From an uncultured Muribaculaceae bacterium (lineage in GTDB: Bacteria > Bacteroidota > Bacteroidia > Bacteroidales > Muribaculaceae): a stretch of 47,999 nt of DNA. Positions within the stretch are counted from its first letter, which is position 1, and the number at the start of each line of letters is the position of its first letter. The DNA is taken from the NCBI GenBank assembly GCA_910584905.1, contig CAJUCQ010000027.1, forward strand, positions 1 to 47,999, in the 5' to 3' direction. Of this stretch, positions 16,816 through 25,821 are shown one piece after another. The notes beneath the pieces were generated by a model that saw only the letters and a program-made list of their open reading frames with translations, had not been told where the DNA came from and ran no database searches. A program made the position numbers and the translations under genes.

Positions 16816-18009
16816 ATGAAAAAAGCTTTGTTAGCACTCGGCGCTGTCCTCTTCGCAGGTCAGGCCCTCGTTGCCCAAGAAGCCGCTCAGGAAGTGACCT
16901 ACGTAGAGGATCCTTCTCAGGGCTATGTCTTTAACCGATTCAAGGACAACTGGTTCATCACCGCAGAAGGCGGCGCAAACATCAACTTCGGTGCCTACAC
17001 CAGCCACCGCGAACTCAAGGACCGCTTCTCGCCCCAAGCCGGCATCTATGTAGGCAAATGGTTCTCGCCCCTCCTCGGCCTCCGCGTAGGCGGCACATGG
17101 GCTGAAATCAAGGCGCTCAACAACATCTACGGCGTCCCCGGCGAAACCCGCCCCGACGGCTACAACAAGATGAACGTCAACCTCTTCGGCCTCAACTTCG
17201 ACGCCATGCTCAACATCACCAACTGGTGGTGCGGCTACAAACCCGACCGCGTTTACAACTTCATCGCTTACGCCGGCGGTCAGGGCAACTTCACCTACTC
17301 CAAGAACAGCGAAGGCAAATGGGAATATGCTCACGACAAACTCCTCGCCCTCCGCGCAGGTGTAATCAACTCATTCCGCATCTCCAAGCAGATGGCAATC
17401 GGCATCGACGTGCGCTACACCCTCTATGAAGCATGCGACGAAATCGCCGGCGCCGGCAACAACCGCGAATGGAACAACCTCTCGGCCAACGTTTCGCTGA
17501 CCTACAACTTCCCCCGTCGCAACTGGCACGCTCCCGTCGTTCCCGTTTGCCCCGAGCCCGAAAACTGCGATCCCCTTCGCGCCCGTCTCGACGCCGCAAA
17601 CCGCCGCATCGACGAACTCGAAGCTCAGCTCAAGGCCTGCCTCGAACGCCCCGTTGAACGCGTTGTCGAAACCGTCAAGGCTCCCCTCGCAACCGTTTAC
17701 TACCCCATCGGCGTTTCGCGCCTCTCCGCTGACAACCGTCGCGTAATCACCGCCGTTGCAGCTGAAATGGCTCAGCACCCCGACCAGAAGTATGTCGTTA
17801 CCGGCTGGGCCGACAACTTCACCGGCTCCGACGCCATCAACGCTCGTCTCCGCAAGAACCGCGCCACCGGCGTTGAAAAGCTCCTCATCCGCAACGGCGT
17901 GAAGGCTGACCAGCTCATCGTTGTCGACAACAACACCAACAACCTCCATCAGGACCTCGGCAAGAAGTGCGCATCCCTCGACCGCGCCGTTACCATCACC
18001 GAAGAATAA
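16816..18009 (+). CDS. OmpA-family outer-membrane protein
   Basis: The 397-residue protein has a signal peptide (MKKALLALGAVLFAGQALVAQ), an N-terminal part of amphipathic strands at about 30-235 that looks like an eight-stranded barrel, a Pro/Cys-containing linker, a short coiled segment (RLDAANRRIDELEAQLKAC, about 256-275) and a C-terminal OmpA peptidoglycan-binding domain at about 290-395. The last has the ADN..S..IN..L..NRA pattern expected for diaminopimelate binding. It would anchor the outer membrane to peptidoglycan. A separate promoter and terminator indicate a single-gene transcript. Codon choice is strongly biased, which suggests high expression. Confidence 0.92.
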   Translation: MKKALLALGAVLFAGQALVAQEAAQEVTYVEDPSQGYVFNRFKDNWFITAEGGANINFGAYTSHRELKDRFSPQAGIYVGKWFSPLLGLRVGGTWAEIKALNNIYGVPGETRPDGYNKMNVNLFGLNFDAMLNITNWWCGYKPDRVYNFIAYAGGQGNFTYSKNSEGKWEYAHDKLLALRAGVINSFRISKQMAIGIDVRYTLYEACDEIAGAGNNREWNNLSANVSLTYNFPRRNWHAPVVPVCPEPENCDPLRARLDAANRRIDELEAQLKACLERPVERVVETVKAPLATVYYPIGVSRLSADNRRVITAVAAEMAQHPDQKYVVTGWADNFTGSDAINARLRKNRATGVEKLLIRNGVKADQLIVVDNNTNNLHQDLGKKCASLDRAVTITEE

Positions 18010-18040
18010 TCCCTGCGGATAGGTTAACCATCACAATATC

Positions 18041-18076
18041 AAAGCCGCGCCCGCCAATACCGGGGCGCGGCTTTTT
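18041..18076 (+). terminator. Intrinsic terminator of the OmpA-family gene
   Basis: AAAGCCGCGCCC (18041-18052) pairs with GGGCGCGGCTTT (18063-18074), loop about ten bases, followed by a short T run. It lies between the OmpA-family stop and the methyltransferase start. Confidence 0.9.
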
Positions 18077-18113
18077 CAATCCCGCACATCACCCCTCCTC
18101 ACCGCACGCTCAG

Positions 18114-18815
18114 ATGCCATACAATCTGTACACCTACGACTCGCCCCGTCTGCTCCAGCGGGCATCGCACCGCAAACGCTTCAGGCGCAGCCTCGCGCTC
18201 GTGCAGCGCTACGCCGCCCTTGCCCCGCAAAAAATCTTCCTCGACTACGGATGCGCCGACGGCCACCTTGCCGCGCAGGTCAGCGAGTCCATTCCCGGCC
18301 TCACCGTGATGTGCTACGACCCCTACCCCGACGATTCGCCCGTCGAAGGCATGAAAATCCACACAGCGCTCGACGGCGAAATAGCCGCCCGCGCCCCCTA
18401 CGGCATCATTGGATGTTTCGAGGTGCTCGAACACCTCTCCCCCTCAAACCAAAAAAAAGCAATCGACAACATACGCTCGCTTCTCGCCGACGACGGATTC
18501 CTCATACTCTCCGTCCCCGTCGAAGGCGGCATCCCGGGCGCTTTCAAAGGATTGTTCCGCAAAATATTCGACCGCAGACTCGCGCCGCAATACACCCTGC
18601 GCAACACCCTGCGCACCCTTCTGCGCCGACCGATGCCCGAATTCCGCCTCCGCGACGGATACCTCGACCACATAGGCTTCTACTTCAAAGACCTTGAAAA
18701 AATCCTCGAAAGCCACCTTATCCTCAAAGAAATATCTTATTCGCCCCTCGGCATAGGCCGCGAGGCCCTGAACGCGCAGATACTTGCCGTCTACACTCCC
18801 GCGCCGCGCCGGTGA
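18114..18815 (+). CDS. Class I SAM-dependent methyltransferase, substrate unknown
   Basis: The 233-residue protein starts at MPYNLYTYDSPRLL. The frame is open further up to 17967, but that part runs through the terminator at 18041-18076 and has no family character. The Rossmann methyltransferase motifs are clear: motif I FLDYGCADGHLA, motif II acidic stretch VMCYDPYPDD, GCFEVLEHLSP after strand 4, and FLILSVPVEGG. The layout fits Methyltransf_11-type small-molecule, lipid or sugar methyltransferases. The basic C-terminal half (GLFRKIFDRRLAPQY) is similar to proteins found near LPS and glycan genes, but the target is unknown. It converges on the acyltransferase gene with a 13-bp gap. Confidence 0.85.
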   Translation: MPYNLYTYDSPRLLQRASHRKRFRRSLALVQRYAALAPQKIFLDYGCADGHLAAQVSESIPGLTVMCYDPYPDDSPVEGMKIHTALDGEIAARAPYGIIGCFEVLEHLSPSNQKKAIDNIRSLLADDGFLILSVPVEGGIPGAFKGLFRKIFDRRLAPQYTLRNTLRTLLRRPMPEFRLRDGYLDHIGFYFKDLEKILESHLILKEISYSPLGIGREALNAQILAVYTPAPRR

Positions 18816-18828
18816 CACGCACCAACAC

Positions 18829-19875
18829 TCAGCGACGCGGAAAAGCTTTTTCCACGGCCTTCCACGCCGACTGCCTCAGCAGCAGGTCAGCCGCGACCGA
18901 AGCTGCGAAAAAGACAAGCAGAAACGCAAATATCGCCGCAATACACGTCGCACCCGAATATTCGCCGTAAAGCCCTTTCACATAGTTCTTGAAATGAATA
19001 TAAATCAAGGGGTTCATATTCAGCAGATACACGGCGAAGCAACCTGAGCTGACCGCGTTGACCACCCTCGACACAAAAGGCTTCATCCGCGCGAACAAAA
19101 TGAGGAAACCCACACTCTGCGCCACGACCAATGGATTCGAATAGCGTATAACACGTTGAGTAATATCCGGAATGACCGCACGGATGCCGTAAAAGTCGAG
19201 GATGCAGTCGAGCACACAAGGCACGAGTATCAGCCCCCAAGCCACAGGAAGAGTCAACAGGCGCCTCCCGTGAAGACGCACGAACCTCGCCAAGAGATAA
19301 AGCCCCACGAACGACATCGCGCTGTAGCCGCGATTGAAATCAGAGGAGTCACACACGACGTCGGCGAAAGTCTGAAGCGCATAGAATGCAAGCAGAAACA
19401 ATACGAGCTGGCGGGCCGAAGCTTTTTCAACGTAAGCGTTAAGCAATGGCGAGACGATAAAAAGCACCATATAGCTCATCACAAACCACTGCTCCACAGC
19501 CCACACCTCGACGGCATTAAACCACAAGCCCCCGAAAGAAAAATCCGCCTTCCCGAATGAGACGAATGCGAAATATGTGAACGTCGAGAAAAACGCCACC
19601 TGAAACAGCAGCTTGCAGAATCCTCTTGCCCCGGCCCGAATGCCGAACCACCCGGATATGAGCACAAATATATTGACGCTCACCAAGGCGACGAATTCGA
19701 TTACGACGCGCGTCCACGTGGCAAGCGGGGCCGCGAGTGCCTCGGCCGAGGTCGGTTGCCTGAGCGCGGCGTAGTCGGCATGGACCACGAGAACAAAAAA
19801 CATGGCAAGGATACGCAGAAGTTCGAAATTCGACGACCGCGCCGACGGGCCATCCGTGACCGAGAGTATTTTCAT
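18829..19875 (-). CDS. Acyltransferase-3 family membrane protein (OafA/WecH-like)
   Basis: The 348-residue protein has about ten hydrophobic segments and the Acyl_transf_3 opening NFELLRILAMFFVLVVHADY, with Arg21 and His32 in the usual first helix, followed by FVLISGWFGI. Such enzymes move acetyl or other acyl groups onto surface sugars such as O-antigen, capsule or enterobacterial common antigen. It begins 16 bp after the murI stop on the same strand, so it is probably cotranscribed with cell-wall synthesis. No terminator is visible in the 13 bp before the convergent methyltransferase. Confidence 0.88.
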   Translation of the reverse strand: MKILSVTDGPSARSSNFELLRILAMFFVLVVHADYAALRQPTSAEALAAPLATWTRVVIEFVALVSVNIFVLISGWFGIRAGARGFCKLLFQVAFFSTFTYFAFVSFGKADFSFGGLWFNAVEVWAVEQWFVMSYMVLFIVSPLLNAYVEKASARQLVLFLLAFYALQTFADVVCDSSDFNRGYSAMSFVGLYLLARFVRLHGRRLLTLPVAWGLILVPCVLDCILDFYGIRAVIPDITQRVIRYSNPLVVAQSVGFLILFARMKPFVSRVVNAVSSGCFAVYLLNMNPLIYIHFKNYVKGLYGEYSGATCIAAIFAFLLVFFAASVAADLLLRQSAWKAVEKAFPRR

Positions 19876-19891
19876 GGACTGAAAAAAGGGC

Positions 19892-20734
19892 TTACAATTC
19901 TATTTTTTCGGCTTTTACAGGATGTCCCATAAACATCGTGGCAAGTTCGGAGAAGGCCGATGCCTCTTCCGTAGTGAGGTAGCGCGTCGAGCCGCCGCGC
20001 GTGATTCGGGCGTCCATGTCGGGATGACGCCTGAGATAATCCACAAGCGATGCAGCCACGATGTCGCCCTGCGAGAGCACCTCGACACCCTGCGGAATAT
20101 ACTTGCGGATTTTATCGAGTAGAAGCGGATAGTGGGTACACCCCAGAATGAGCGAGTCGATTTCGGCATCCTCGGCGAAAAGCGCCTCAAGGTCCGAGCG
20201 GACGAAGTAGTCGGCTCCGGGCCCGTCGGCCTCCCGAGCCTCGACGAGAGCGGCCCACAGCTTGCAGGCGCGCGACGACAGGCGGAATCCCGAATAGGCC
20301 TTGGCGATTTCGATGTCATACGACTGCGAGGCCACCGTGCCGGGCGTGCCCACAAGCCCGATATGACCGTTGCGGCTATACTCGCCGACCGCCTCCACCG
20401 TAGGACGAATCACCCCCAGCACGCGGCGCGAAGCGTCGAGCCGCGGCAAATCGCGCTGCTGGATGCTGCGCAAAGCCTTCGACGAAGCCGTGTTGCACGC
20501 AAGAATCACAAGATGGCATCCCTGACGGAAGAGATACTCGACGGCTTCGAGCGTAAAGCGATAGACCGTAGCGAACGAACGCGACCCGTAGGGCGCACGC
20601 GCATTGTCGCCGAGATACATGAAATCGGCATCCGGGAGCGAGCGCTGAAGCGAGTGCAGAATCGTCAGGCCGCCGTATCCTGAGTCGAATACGCCTATCG
20701 GGCCGGGAGCGGAGGGCAATAGATTGTCGGGCAT
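19892..20734 (-). CDS. murI: Glutamate racemase
   Basis: The 280-residue cytoplasmic enzyme converts L- to D-glutamate for peptidoglycan. It has IGVFDSGYGGLTIL near the N-terminus (Asp17, Ser18), the first catalytic cysteine Cys80 in ILACNTASSKAL, and the second, Cys199, in LILGCTHYPLL. The YLGDNARAPYGSR segment is also typical. Length is normal. The upstream gap to pgi contains the pgi terminator and a small GCCGGC hairpin but no good promoter, so murI may depend on read-through or on a promoter I cannot recognise. Confidence 0.97.
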   Translation of the reverse strand: MPDNLLPSAPGPIGVFDSGYGGLTILHSLQRSLPDADFMYLGDNARAPYGSRSFATVYRFTLEAVEYLFRQGCHLVILACNTASSKALRSIQQRDLPRLDASRRVLGVIRPTVEAVGEYSRNGHIGLVGTPGTVASQSYDIEIAKAYSGFRLSSRACKLWAALVEAREADGPGADYFVRSDLEALFAEDAEIDSLILGCTHYPLLLDKIRKYIPQGVEVLSQGDIVAASLVDYLRRHPDMDARITRGGSTRYLTTEEASAFSELATMFMGHPVKAEKIEL

Positions 20735-20796
20735 GTTGTGTTTTTTTGTTGCCGGCCTGCGGCGCCGGCTTTTCCGGGAGAGAGAGCGTGTGGATT

Positions 20797-20839
20797 AAAA
20801 AAACGGCGGCGGGACCGCCATATCGCAGACCCCGCCGCC
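20797..20839 (-). terminator. Intrinsic terminator of pgi
   Basis: GGCGGCGGG (20805-20813) pairs with CCCGCCGCC (20831-20839). On the minus strand the stem is followed after one base by seven T (A run 20797-20803). It lies 25 bp past the pgi stop. Confidence 0.92.
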
Positions 20840-20864
20840 TGTATCTTCAGGTGTTGACCCCTGA

Positions 20865-22199
20865 TTACTTCTCAAGACGCTGCTTGATGGCGGCAGTCTC
20901 GGCCTCGTAGCCGGGCTTTTCGAGAAGAGCGAACATGTTCTTCTTGTAAGCCTCGACGCCGGGCTGGTTGAAGGGGTTGACTTCGAGGAGGTAGCCGCTG
21001 ACACCGCAGGCTGCCTCGAAGAAGTAGATCATCTGACCGAGTGCGTTTTCGGTAAGAGCAGGCACGACGAGCTGCATATTGGGCACGCCGCCGTCGACGT
21101 GGGCGAGCTTGGTGCCGAGTTCGGCCATCTTGTTGACTTCGTCAACGCGCTTGCCGGCGATATAGTTGAGGCCGTCGAGGTTGTCGTCGTCGGAGGGGAT
21201 ACGCACCTCGTATTTCTGCTCGGCAACGGAAATCACCGTTTCAAAAATCGTGCGTTCGCCGTCCTGAATCCACTGGCCCATCGAGTGGAGGTCGGTGGAG
21301 TTGTCGACAGCCGCAGGGAAGATGCCCTTGTGGTCCTTGCCCTCGCTCTCGCCGTAGAGCTGCTTCCACCATTCACCGAAGAAATGGAGCTTGGGATTGT
21401 AGTTCACGAGGATTTCAATCTTTTTGCCTGCGCGGTAGAGGGCGTTGCGGGTCATGGCGTAGGTCACGGCGCTCATGTCCTTGCCGGAGAGAGTGGCCTT
21501 CTCCATTTCGCGGGCGCCTTCGACGAGAGCCTTGATGTCGTAGCCGGCCACGGCGATGGGCAGAAGGCCCACGGGCGTGAGCACCGAGAAGCGGCCGCCG
21601 ACGTTATCCTCGATGACAAAGGTCTTGTAGCCCTCGGAGGTGGCGAGGGTGCGGAGGGCGCCGCGCTTGGCGTCGGTGATGGCCACGATGCGCTTGCGGG
21701 CCTCGTCCTTGCCGGCCTGCTGCTCCAGCTGCTCCTTCAGAAGACGGAAGGCGATGGCAGGCTCGGTGGTGGTGCCGCTCTTGGAGATGACGATGATGCC
21801 GAACTTGCGGCCCTTGAGAAGCTGCTGAAGCTCATAGAGATAATCCTCGCCGATATTCTGGCCTGCGAAGAGCACCTTGGGAGCGCCGGGCAGGTATGCT
21901 GCAAACGAGTTGCCGAGAGCCTCGATGACGGCCTTGGCGCCGAGGTAGCTGCCGCCGATGCCGATGGCCACGACATACTCGCAGTCCTCGCGCAAAGCCT
22001 TGGCCGTAGCCTCGATATCGTTAAGAAGTTTCTCGTCGGTGGAAGTCGGCAACTTCACCCAACCCAGAAAATCGTTGCCGAGACCGCTGTGGTCCGTAAG
22101 CTTGGCAAGGCTCTTGGCCGCTTCGGGGGCGAGAGCCTCGATGTCGGCACGGCTCACAGTGGCGAGCACATCCGAAATATTAAGCTGAATCTTTTCCAT
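20865..22199 (-). CDS. pgi: Glucose-6-phosphate isomerase
   Basis: The 444-residue protein matches the short Pgi form seen in Bacteroidetes and Firmicutes. It interconverts glucose-6-phosphate and fructose-6-phosphate in the cytoplasm. Sugar-phosphate-binding SIS motifs are clear: VAIGIGGSYLGAKAVIEAL and IVISKSGTTTEPAIAFRLL. GGRFSVLTPVGLLPIAVAG and the C-terminal catalytic part (TKLAHVDGGVPN) also fit. It has its own promoter (22242-22249) and terminator. It is divergent from the POT transporter gene. Confidence 0.97.
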   Translation of the reverse strand: MEKIQLNISDVLATVSRADIEALAPEAAKSLAKLTDHSGLGNDFLGWVKLPTSTDEKLLNDIEATAKALREDCEYVVAIGIGGSYLGAKAVIEALGNSFAAYLPGAPKVLFAGQNIGEDYLYELQQLLKGRKFGIIVISKSGTTTEPAIAFRLLKEQLEQQAGKDEARKRIVAITDAKRGALRTLATSEGYKTFVIEDNVGGRFSVLTPVGLLPIAVAGYDIKALVEGAREMEKATLSGKDMSAVTYAMTRNALYRAGKKIEILVNYNPKLHFFGEWWKQLYGESEGKDHKGIFPAAVDNSTDLHSMGQWIQDGERTIFETVISVAEQKYEVRIPSDDDNLDGLNYIAGKRVDEVNKMAELGTKLAHVDGGVPNMQLVVPALTENALGQMIYFFEAACGVSGYLLEVNPFNQPGVEAYKKNMFALLEKPGYEAETAAIKQRLEK

Positions 22200-22241
22200 A
22201 AAAATTGAGAAGTTATGTTAGTTCTATGTGGTTTTCCGATG

Positions 22242-22249
22242 CAAAAATA
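22242..22249 (-). promoter_or_regulatory. -7 element of pgi
   Basis: TATTTTTG on the minus strand matches TAnnTTTG, about 45 bp upstream of the pgi ATG. No clear -33 is visible. For the divergent transporter only TATCTTAG at 22326-22333, with one mismatch, was found. Confidence 0.6.
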
Positions 22250-22427
22250 CTCATTTTCGTCGGGATTACGCAGCTTTTGCGTATAAAAAAAATTAAGGAA
22301 CACGAGAATACTGCAAAAAAATGCGTATCTTAGCGCATCGTTTTGCGTCCGGCACGCCCGGCTACGCGGCGACTCATCCGCGATAATCAATCAAACCAAT
22401 TAACACTCAAACCCTTAACCGCCTCCT

Positions 22428-24008
22428 ATGTTTAAAAACCAGCCCAAGGGACTTATCCCCGCCGCCTTGAGCAACATGGGCGAACGATTCGGCTACTACA
22501 TCATGAACGCCGTGCTCGTTCTGTTTCTCTGCTCCAAATTCGGTCTCAGTGACGAAACCAGCGGCATCATCTATTCTTGCTTCTATGCCGGCATCTATAT
22601 ACTGAGCCTCGCCGGCGGATATATCGCCGACAAAACCCAGAACTACAAAGGCACGATTATCCGCGGTCTCATCATCATGTCGCTCGGCTACTGCATCCTC
22701 GCCGTGCCCATCCTCTCCACTTCCGACAACATCTCGTGGCTTCTGCCCCTGACGTGCTTCGCCCTCTTCCTGATTGCATTCGGCAACGGCCTCTTCAAAG
22801 GCAACCTTCAGGCAATCGTAGGCCAGCTCTACGACAACCCCCGCTACGCTCCCCAGCGCGACTCGGGCTTCCAGATTTTCTACGTGTTCATCAACGTCGG
22901 CGGCCTCATTGCCCCCTTCGTGGCCCCCTTGCTGCGCTCGTGGTGGCTCGGCGTCCACAACCTCACCTACAACGCCAACCTCCCCGCCCTCGCCCACGAA
23001 TACCTCTCGCTCGGCTCCGACATGAACATCGAGAACGCCAACAACCTCTACGCCCTAATCACGCAGACCGGCGGCGACGCCTCGGGCGACGTCAGCGCAT
23101 TCTGCACGCAGTATCTCGACGTGTTCAACACCGGCATCCACTACTCGTTCATCGCTTCAATCGTGGCAATGCTCATCTCGCTGGTCATCTTCATCTGCTT
23201 CAAGAACGGACTCCCCAACCCGCCCAAGAAAGAAGCCGCCGAGACCGTAAACTACACCCCCGAGGAAAAAGTGGCTATGGCCAAAGAAATCAAACAGCGC
23301 ATGTACGCCCTCTTCGCCGTCCTCGGCATAGCCATCTTCTTCTGGTTCTCATTCCACCAGAACGGCACATCGCTCTCGCTCTTCGCCCGCGACTTCGTGA
23401 AGACCGACGCAATAGCCCCCGAAATCTGGCAGGCCGTCAACCCCTTCTTCGTCATCGTGCTCACTCCGCTGGTAATGTGGATTTTCGGCAACCTCGCAAA
23501 AAAAGGCAAAGAAATCTCGACCCCGCGCAAAATCGGCATCGGCATGGGCATCGCCGGCCTCACATACCTCTTCCTCATGGTCTATAGCTACGCCAAAGGC
23601 TACCCCTCGGCCGAAGCGTTCAAGGCTATGGAAAACTCCGCCGCCGAAGCCCTCAAGAGCGGTTGGTGGATCATGTTCGTAATCTACTTCTTCCTCACCG
23701 TGGCCGAGCTCTTCATCTCCCCGCTCGGACTCTCGTTCGTCTCCAAGGTAGCCCCCAAAAACATGCAGGGTCTTTGTCAGGGCCTCTGGCTCGGAGCCAC
23801 GGCCGTCGGCAATCTCCTCCTCTGGATTGGCCCGCTCATGTACAACAAATGGCCCATCTGGGAAGCTTGGGGCGTGTTCCTCATCGTATGCCTCATCTCG
23901 ATGGGAGTGATGTTCGGAATGGTAAAGTGGCTCGAACGCGTCACTTCCGAACCTCAGGAAGTACCCCGCGCCGAAGCCCTCGACACCGTCGAAGACGACG
24001 TCGTCTGA
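22428..24008 (+). CDS. POT-family proton-dependent oligopeptide transporter
   Basis: The 526-residue inner-membrane protein has 12-14 hydrophobic segments. The family's ERFGYY-type motif is in SNMGERFGYYIMNAVLV (helix 1), and GGYIADKTQNYKG is the MFS loop 2-3 signature. The FGNGLFKGNLQAIVGQLYD stretch replaces the usual peptide-transporter FGGDQF motif. It would import di- or tripeptides with protons. The long loop at about residues 195-235 is somewhat unusual. It is a single-gene transcript ending at a strong terminator. Substrate range cannot be judged. Confidence 0.9.
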   Translation: MFKNQPKGLIPAALSNMGERFGYYIMNAVLVLFLCSKFGLSDETSGIIYSCFYAGIYILSLAGGYIADKTQNYKGTIIRGLIIMSLGYCILAVPILSTSDNISWLLPLTCFALFLIAFGNGLFKGNLQAIVGQLYDNPRYAPQRDSGFQIFYVFINVGGLIAPFVAPLLRSWWLGVHNLTYNANLPALAHEYLSLGSDMNIENANNLYALITQTGGDASGDVSAFCTQYLDVFNTGIHYSFIASIVAMLISLVIFICFKNGLPNPPKKEAAETVNYTPEEKVAMAKEIKQRMYALFAVLGIAIFFWFSFHQNGTSLSLFARDFVKTDAIAPEIWQAVNPFFVIVLTPLVMWIFGNLAKKGKEISTPRKIGIGMGIAGLTYLFLMVYSYAKGYPSAEAFKAMENSAAEALKSGWWIMFVIYFFLTVAELFISPLGLSFVSKVAPKNMQGLCQGLWLGATAVGNLLLWIGPLMYNKWPIWEAWGVFLIVCLISMGVMFGMVKWLERVTSEPQEVPRAEALDTVEDDVV

Positions 24009-24032
24009 TTCCCTGCGCAATATATTCCAGAA

Positions 24033-24070
24033 ATGCGCCGCGCCGGAGTTCGGCGCGGCGCATTTTTTTT
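24033..24070 (+). terminator. Intrinsic terminator of the POT gene, overlapping the next promoter
   Basis: ATGCGCCGCGCCG (24033-24045) and CGGCGCGGCGCAT (24051-24063) make a 13-bp stem with a 5-base loop and a T run to 24070. The last three T plus G24071 are also the TTTG of the following promoter. Confidence 0.95.
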
Positions 24071-24098
24071 GATGTTTCGCGGAAATGACGTATCTTTG
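24068..24098 (+). promoter_or_regulatory. Consensus promoter of the DUF4254/GT9/ruvB/flippase/GT4 cluster
   Basis: TTTG (24068-24071), a 19-base spacer and TATCTTTG (24091-24098) match the Bacteroidetes consensus fully. Transcription would start near 24105, about 18 nt before the ATG. No other good promoter or terminator was seen up to 29677, so this may drive the whole cluster. Confidence 0.85.
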
Positions 24099-24122
24099 TG
24101 TTCTACCAATCTTTTTTGCCCG

Positions 24123-24734
24123 ATGAAAACCTTCACCGAAAATTGCTATGACGTATTCGAGCGCAGCGTCCTCGACTACCACAAGACCGACAACGTCGAC
24201 GCACCCGAGACAAACCCCTACGACCTCGGCTCGTTCGAACACACTCTCTACACCAAAAACTGGGTCGACGCCGTGCAATGGCATCTCGAAGACATCATCC
24301 GCGATCCGCAGATCGACCCCGTAGCCGCCCTCGCCCTCAAGCGCCGCATCGACCGCTCCAATCAGGTGCGAACCGACATGGTCGAGGAAATCGACACATA
24401 CTTCCGCACCCGCTACTCCGACGTGCAGCCCCTGCCCGAAGCGAGCATCAACACCGAAAGCCCCGCATGGGCCCTCGACCGCCTGAGCATCCTCGCTCTC
24501 AAGATTTACCACATGCAGGCCGAGACCGACCGAACCGACGCATCCGACGCCCACCGAGCCAAATGCGCCGCAAAACTCGACGTCCTCTGCGAACAGCGCC
24601 GCGACCTCACCGCCGCCATCGACTCGCTCCTCGACGACATCGCCGCCGGACGAAAATACATGAAAGTCTATCGGCAGATGAAAATGTACAACGACGCGGA
24701 CACCAACCCCGTGCTATATGCCCGAAAAGACTGA
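24123..24734 (+). CDS. DUF4254 family protein
   Basis: The 203-residue soluble protein starts at MKTFTENCYDVFERSV. The frame is open 30 codons upstream but that part overlaps the promoter and terminator. It resembles the DUF4254 family: a helical protein with NWVDAVQWHLEDIIRDP and RIDRSNQVRTDMVEEID, rich in acidic and His residues, and a C-terminal helix ending near MKVYRQMKMYND. Members commonly sit beside GT9 heptosyltransferase-like genes in Bacteroidetes, as here, so a role in LPS or surface-glycan assembly is likely but unproven. Function is unknown. Confidence 0.85.
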   Translation: MKTFTENCYDVFERSVLDYHKTDNVDAPETNPYDLGSFEHTLYTKNWVDAVQWHLEDIIRDPQIDPVAALALKRRIDRSNQVRTDMVEEIDTYFRTRYSDVQPLPEASINTESPAWALDRLSILALKIYHMQAETDRTDASDAHRAKCAAKLDVLCEQRRDLTAAIDSLLDDIAAGRKYMKVYRQMKMYNDADTNPVLYARKD

Positions 24735-24765
24735 AGCCCGACCCGTCACCGGAAACTCCCGTGGC

Positions 24766-25821
24766 ATGGTGAGCGTACTCATGGCCCGATTCTCGGCCTT
24801 GGGCGATGTCGCCATGACCATACCCGTGATATACAGCGCTTGCCGGTGCTACCCCGACATACGCTTCGTCATGCTCACACGCCCGGCCCTGACCTCAATC
24901 TTCATCAACGCCCCGGCCAACCTCCAAGTTGTCGGAGCTGACGTCAAACACGAATACAAAGGCATCCTCGGCCTGCGCAGACTCGCCTCCGAAATACGGC
25001 GCGAATTCAGGCCCGACGCCTTCCTTGACCTCCACAACGTCCTGCGCACCAACGCGCTGGGATTCTTCCTCGGCATCCGAGGCATCCACAAATACACTCT
25101 CCAGAAATCGCGCGCCCGCAGGCGAGCACTCACCCGCCGACGCAACAAGGTGATGTTGCCCCTGATTTCGCAGCGTGCCCGCTACCGCGAAGTCTTCTTT
25201 CAGGCAGGAATTGCCGTCAACGAATGCTTCAACGGCCTCTACGAAGGCCGCGCACAAGCCCCGGAAGCGGCTTTCGCCTGCATAACACGCCCGAAAACCT
25301 CGCTCGACGAAAAATGGGTCGGAATAGCCCCCTTTGCCGCACATCAAGGGAAGATATACCCCCCCGAACTGATGGAGCAGGTGCTCGACCGCCTCATCGC
25401 CGACACGGCCCGGCCGCTTAAAGTGTTCCTCTTCGGTGGCGGAGGACGCGAAGCCGAAATCCTCGCCGGATGGGCCGGAAAACACCCCGGAAAAGTAATA
25501 TCCCTCGCTGGAAAGAAATACGGTTTCCCCGCCGAAATAGCCCTGCTCAACCACCTCGACGCCATGGTGGCCATGGATTCGGCCAACATGCACTTCGCAT
25601 CGCTGGCCCAGACGCCGACCCTCAGCATCTGGGGCGCGACACACCCCTACTGCGGCTTCAAGGCGTGGAAACAAAGCGACAAGGACACAATCCAGCTCCC
25701 GCTCAGTTGCCGCCCGTGCTCGGTATTCGGAAACAAACCGTGCCACCGCGGCGACTACCTCTGCATGACGGCAATACGCCCCGAAAACATCCTGAAACGA
25801 ATAAGCGAAATCCTCAAATGA
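24766..25821 (+). CDS. GT9-family glycosyltransferase (heptosyltransferase-like)
   Basis: The protein has about 351 residues from the start MVSVLMARFSALGDV. An alternative ATG at 24718 would overlap the previous gene by 17 nt and add 16 residues. Family features are the N-terminal FSALGDVAMTIPVIYS and, in the C-terminal nucleotide-sugar half, MDSANMHFASLAQTPTLSIW followed by GATHPYCGF. It would add a heptose or related sugar from an ADP-sugar to lipid A core in the cytoplasm. The CRPCSVFGNKPC cysteine-rich stretch near the end is usual for this subgroup. The stop overlaps the ruvB start as ATGA. Confidence 0.9.
   Translation: MVSVLMARFSALGDVAMTIPVIYSACRCYPDIRFVMLTRPALTSIFINAPANLQVVGADVKHEYKGILGLRRLASEIRREFRPDAFLDLHNVLRTNALGFFLGIRGIHKYTLQKSRARRRALTRRRNKVMLPLISQRARYREVFFQAGIAVNECFNGLYEGRAQAPEAAFACITRPKTSLDEKWVGIAPFAAHQGKIYPPELMEQVLDRLIADTARPLKVFLFGGGGREAEILAGWAGKHPGKVISLAGKKYGFPAEIALLNHLDAMVAMDSANMHFASLAQTPTLSIWGATHPYCGFKAWKQSDKDTIQLPLSCRPCSVFGNKPCHRGDYLCMTAIRPENILKRISEILK

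Noticed and set aside
20751..20769. GCCGGC hairpin just upstream of murI
   Set aside because: Six-base arms of simple GC sequence without a following T run on the murI strand; too weak to name as a regulatory element.
22271..22340. Small inverted repeats (ACGCA..TGCGT and ATGCG..CGCAT) between pgi and the POT gene
   Set aside because: Arms are only five bases long and not followed by T runs, so neither a terminator nor an operator can be supported.
25470..25817. Upstream extension of the RuvB frame
   Set aside because: It overlaps the GT9 coding region in another frame and shows only basic low-complexity residues.
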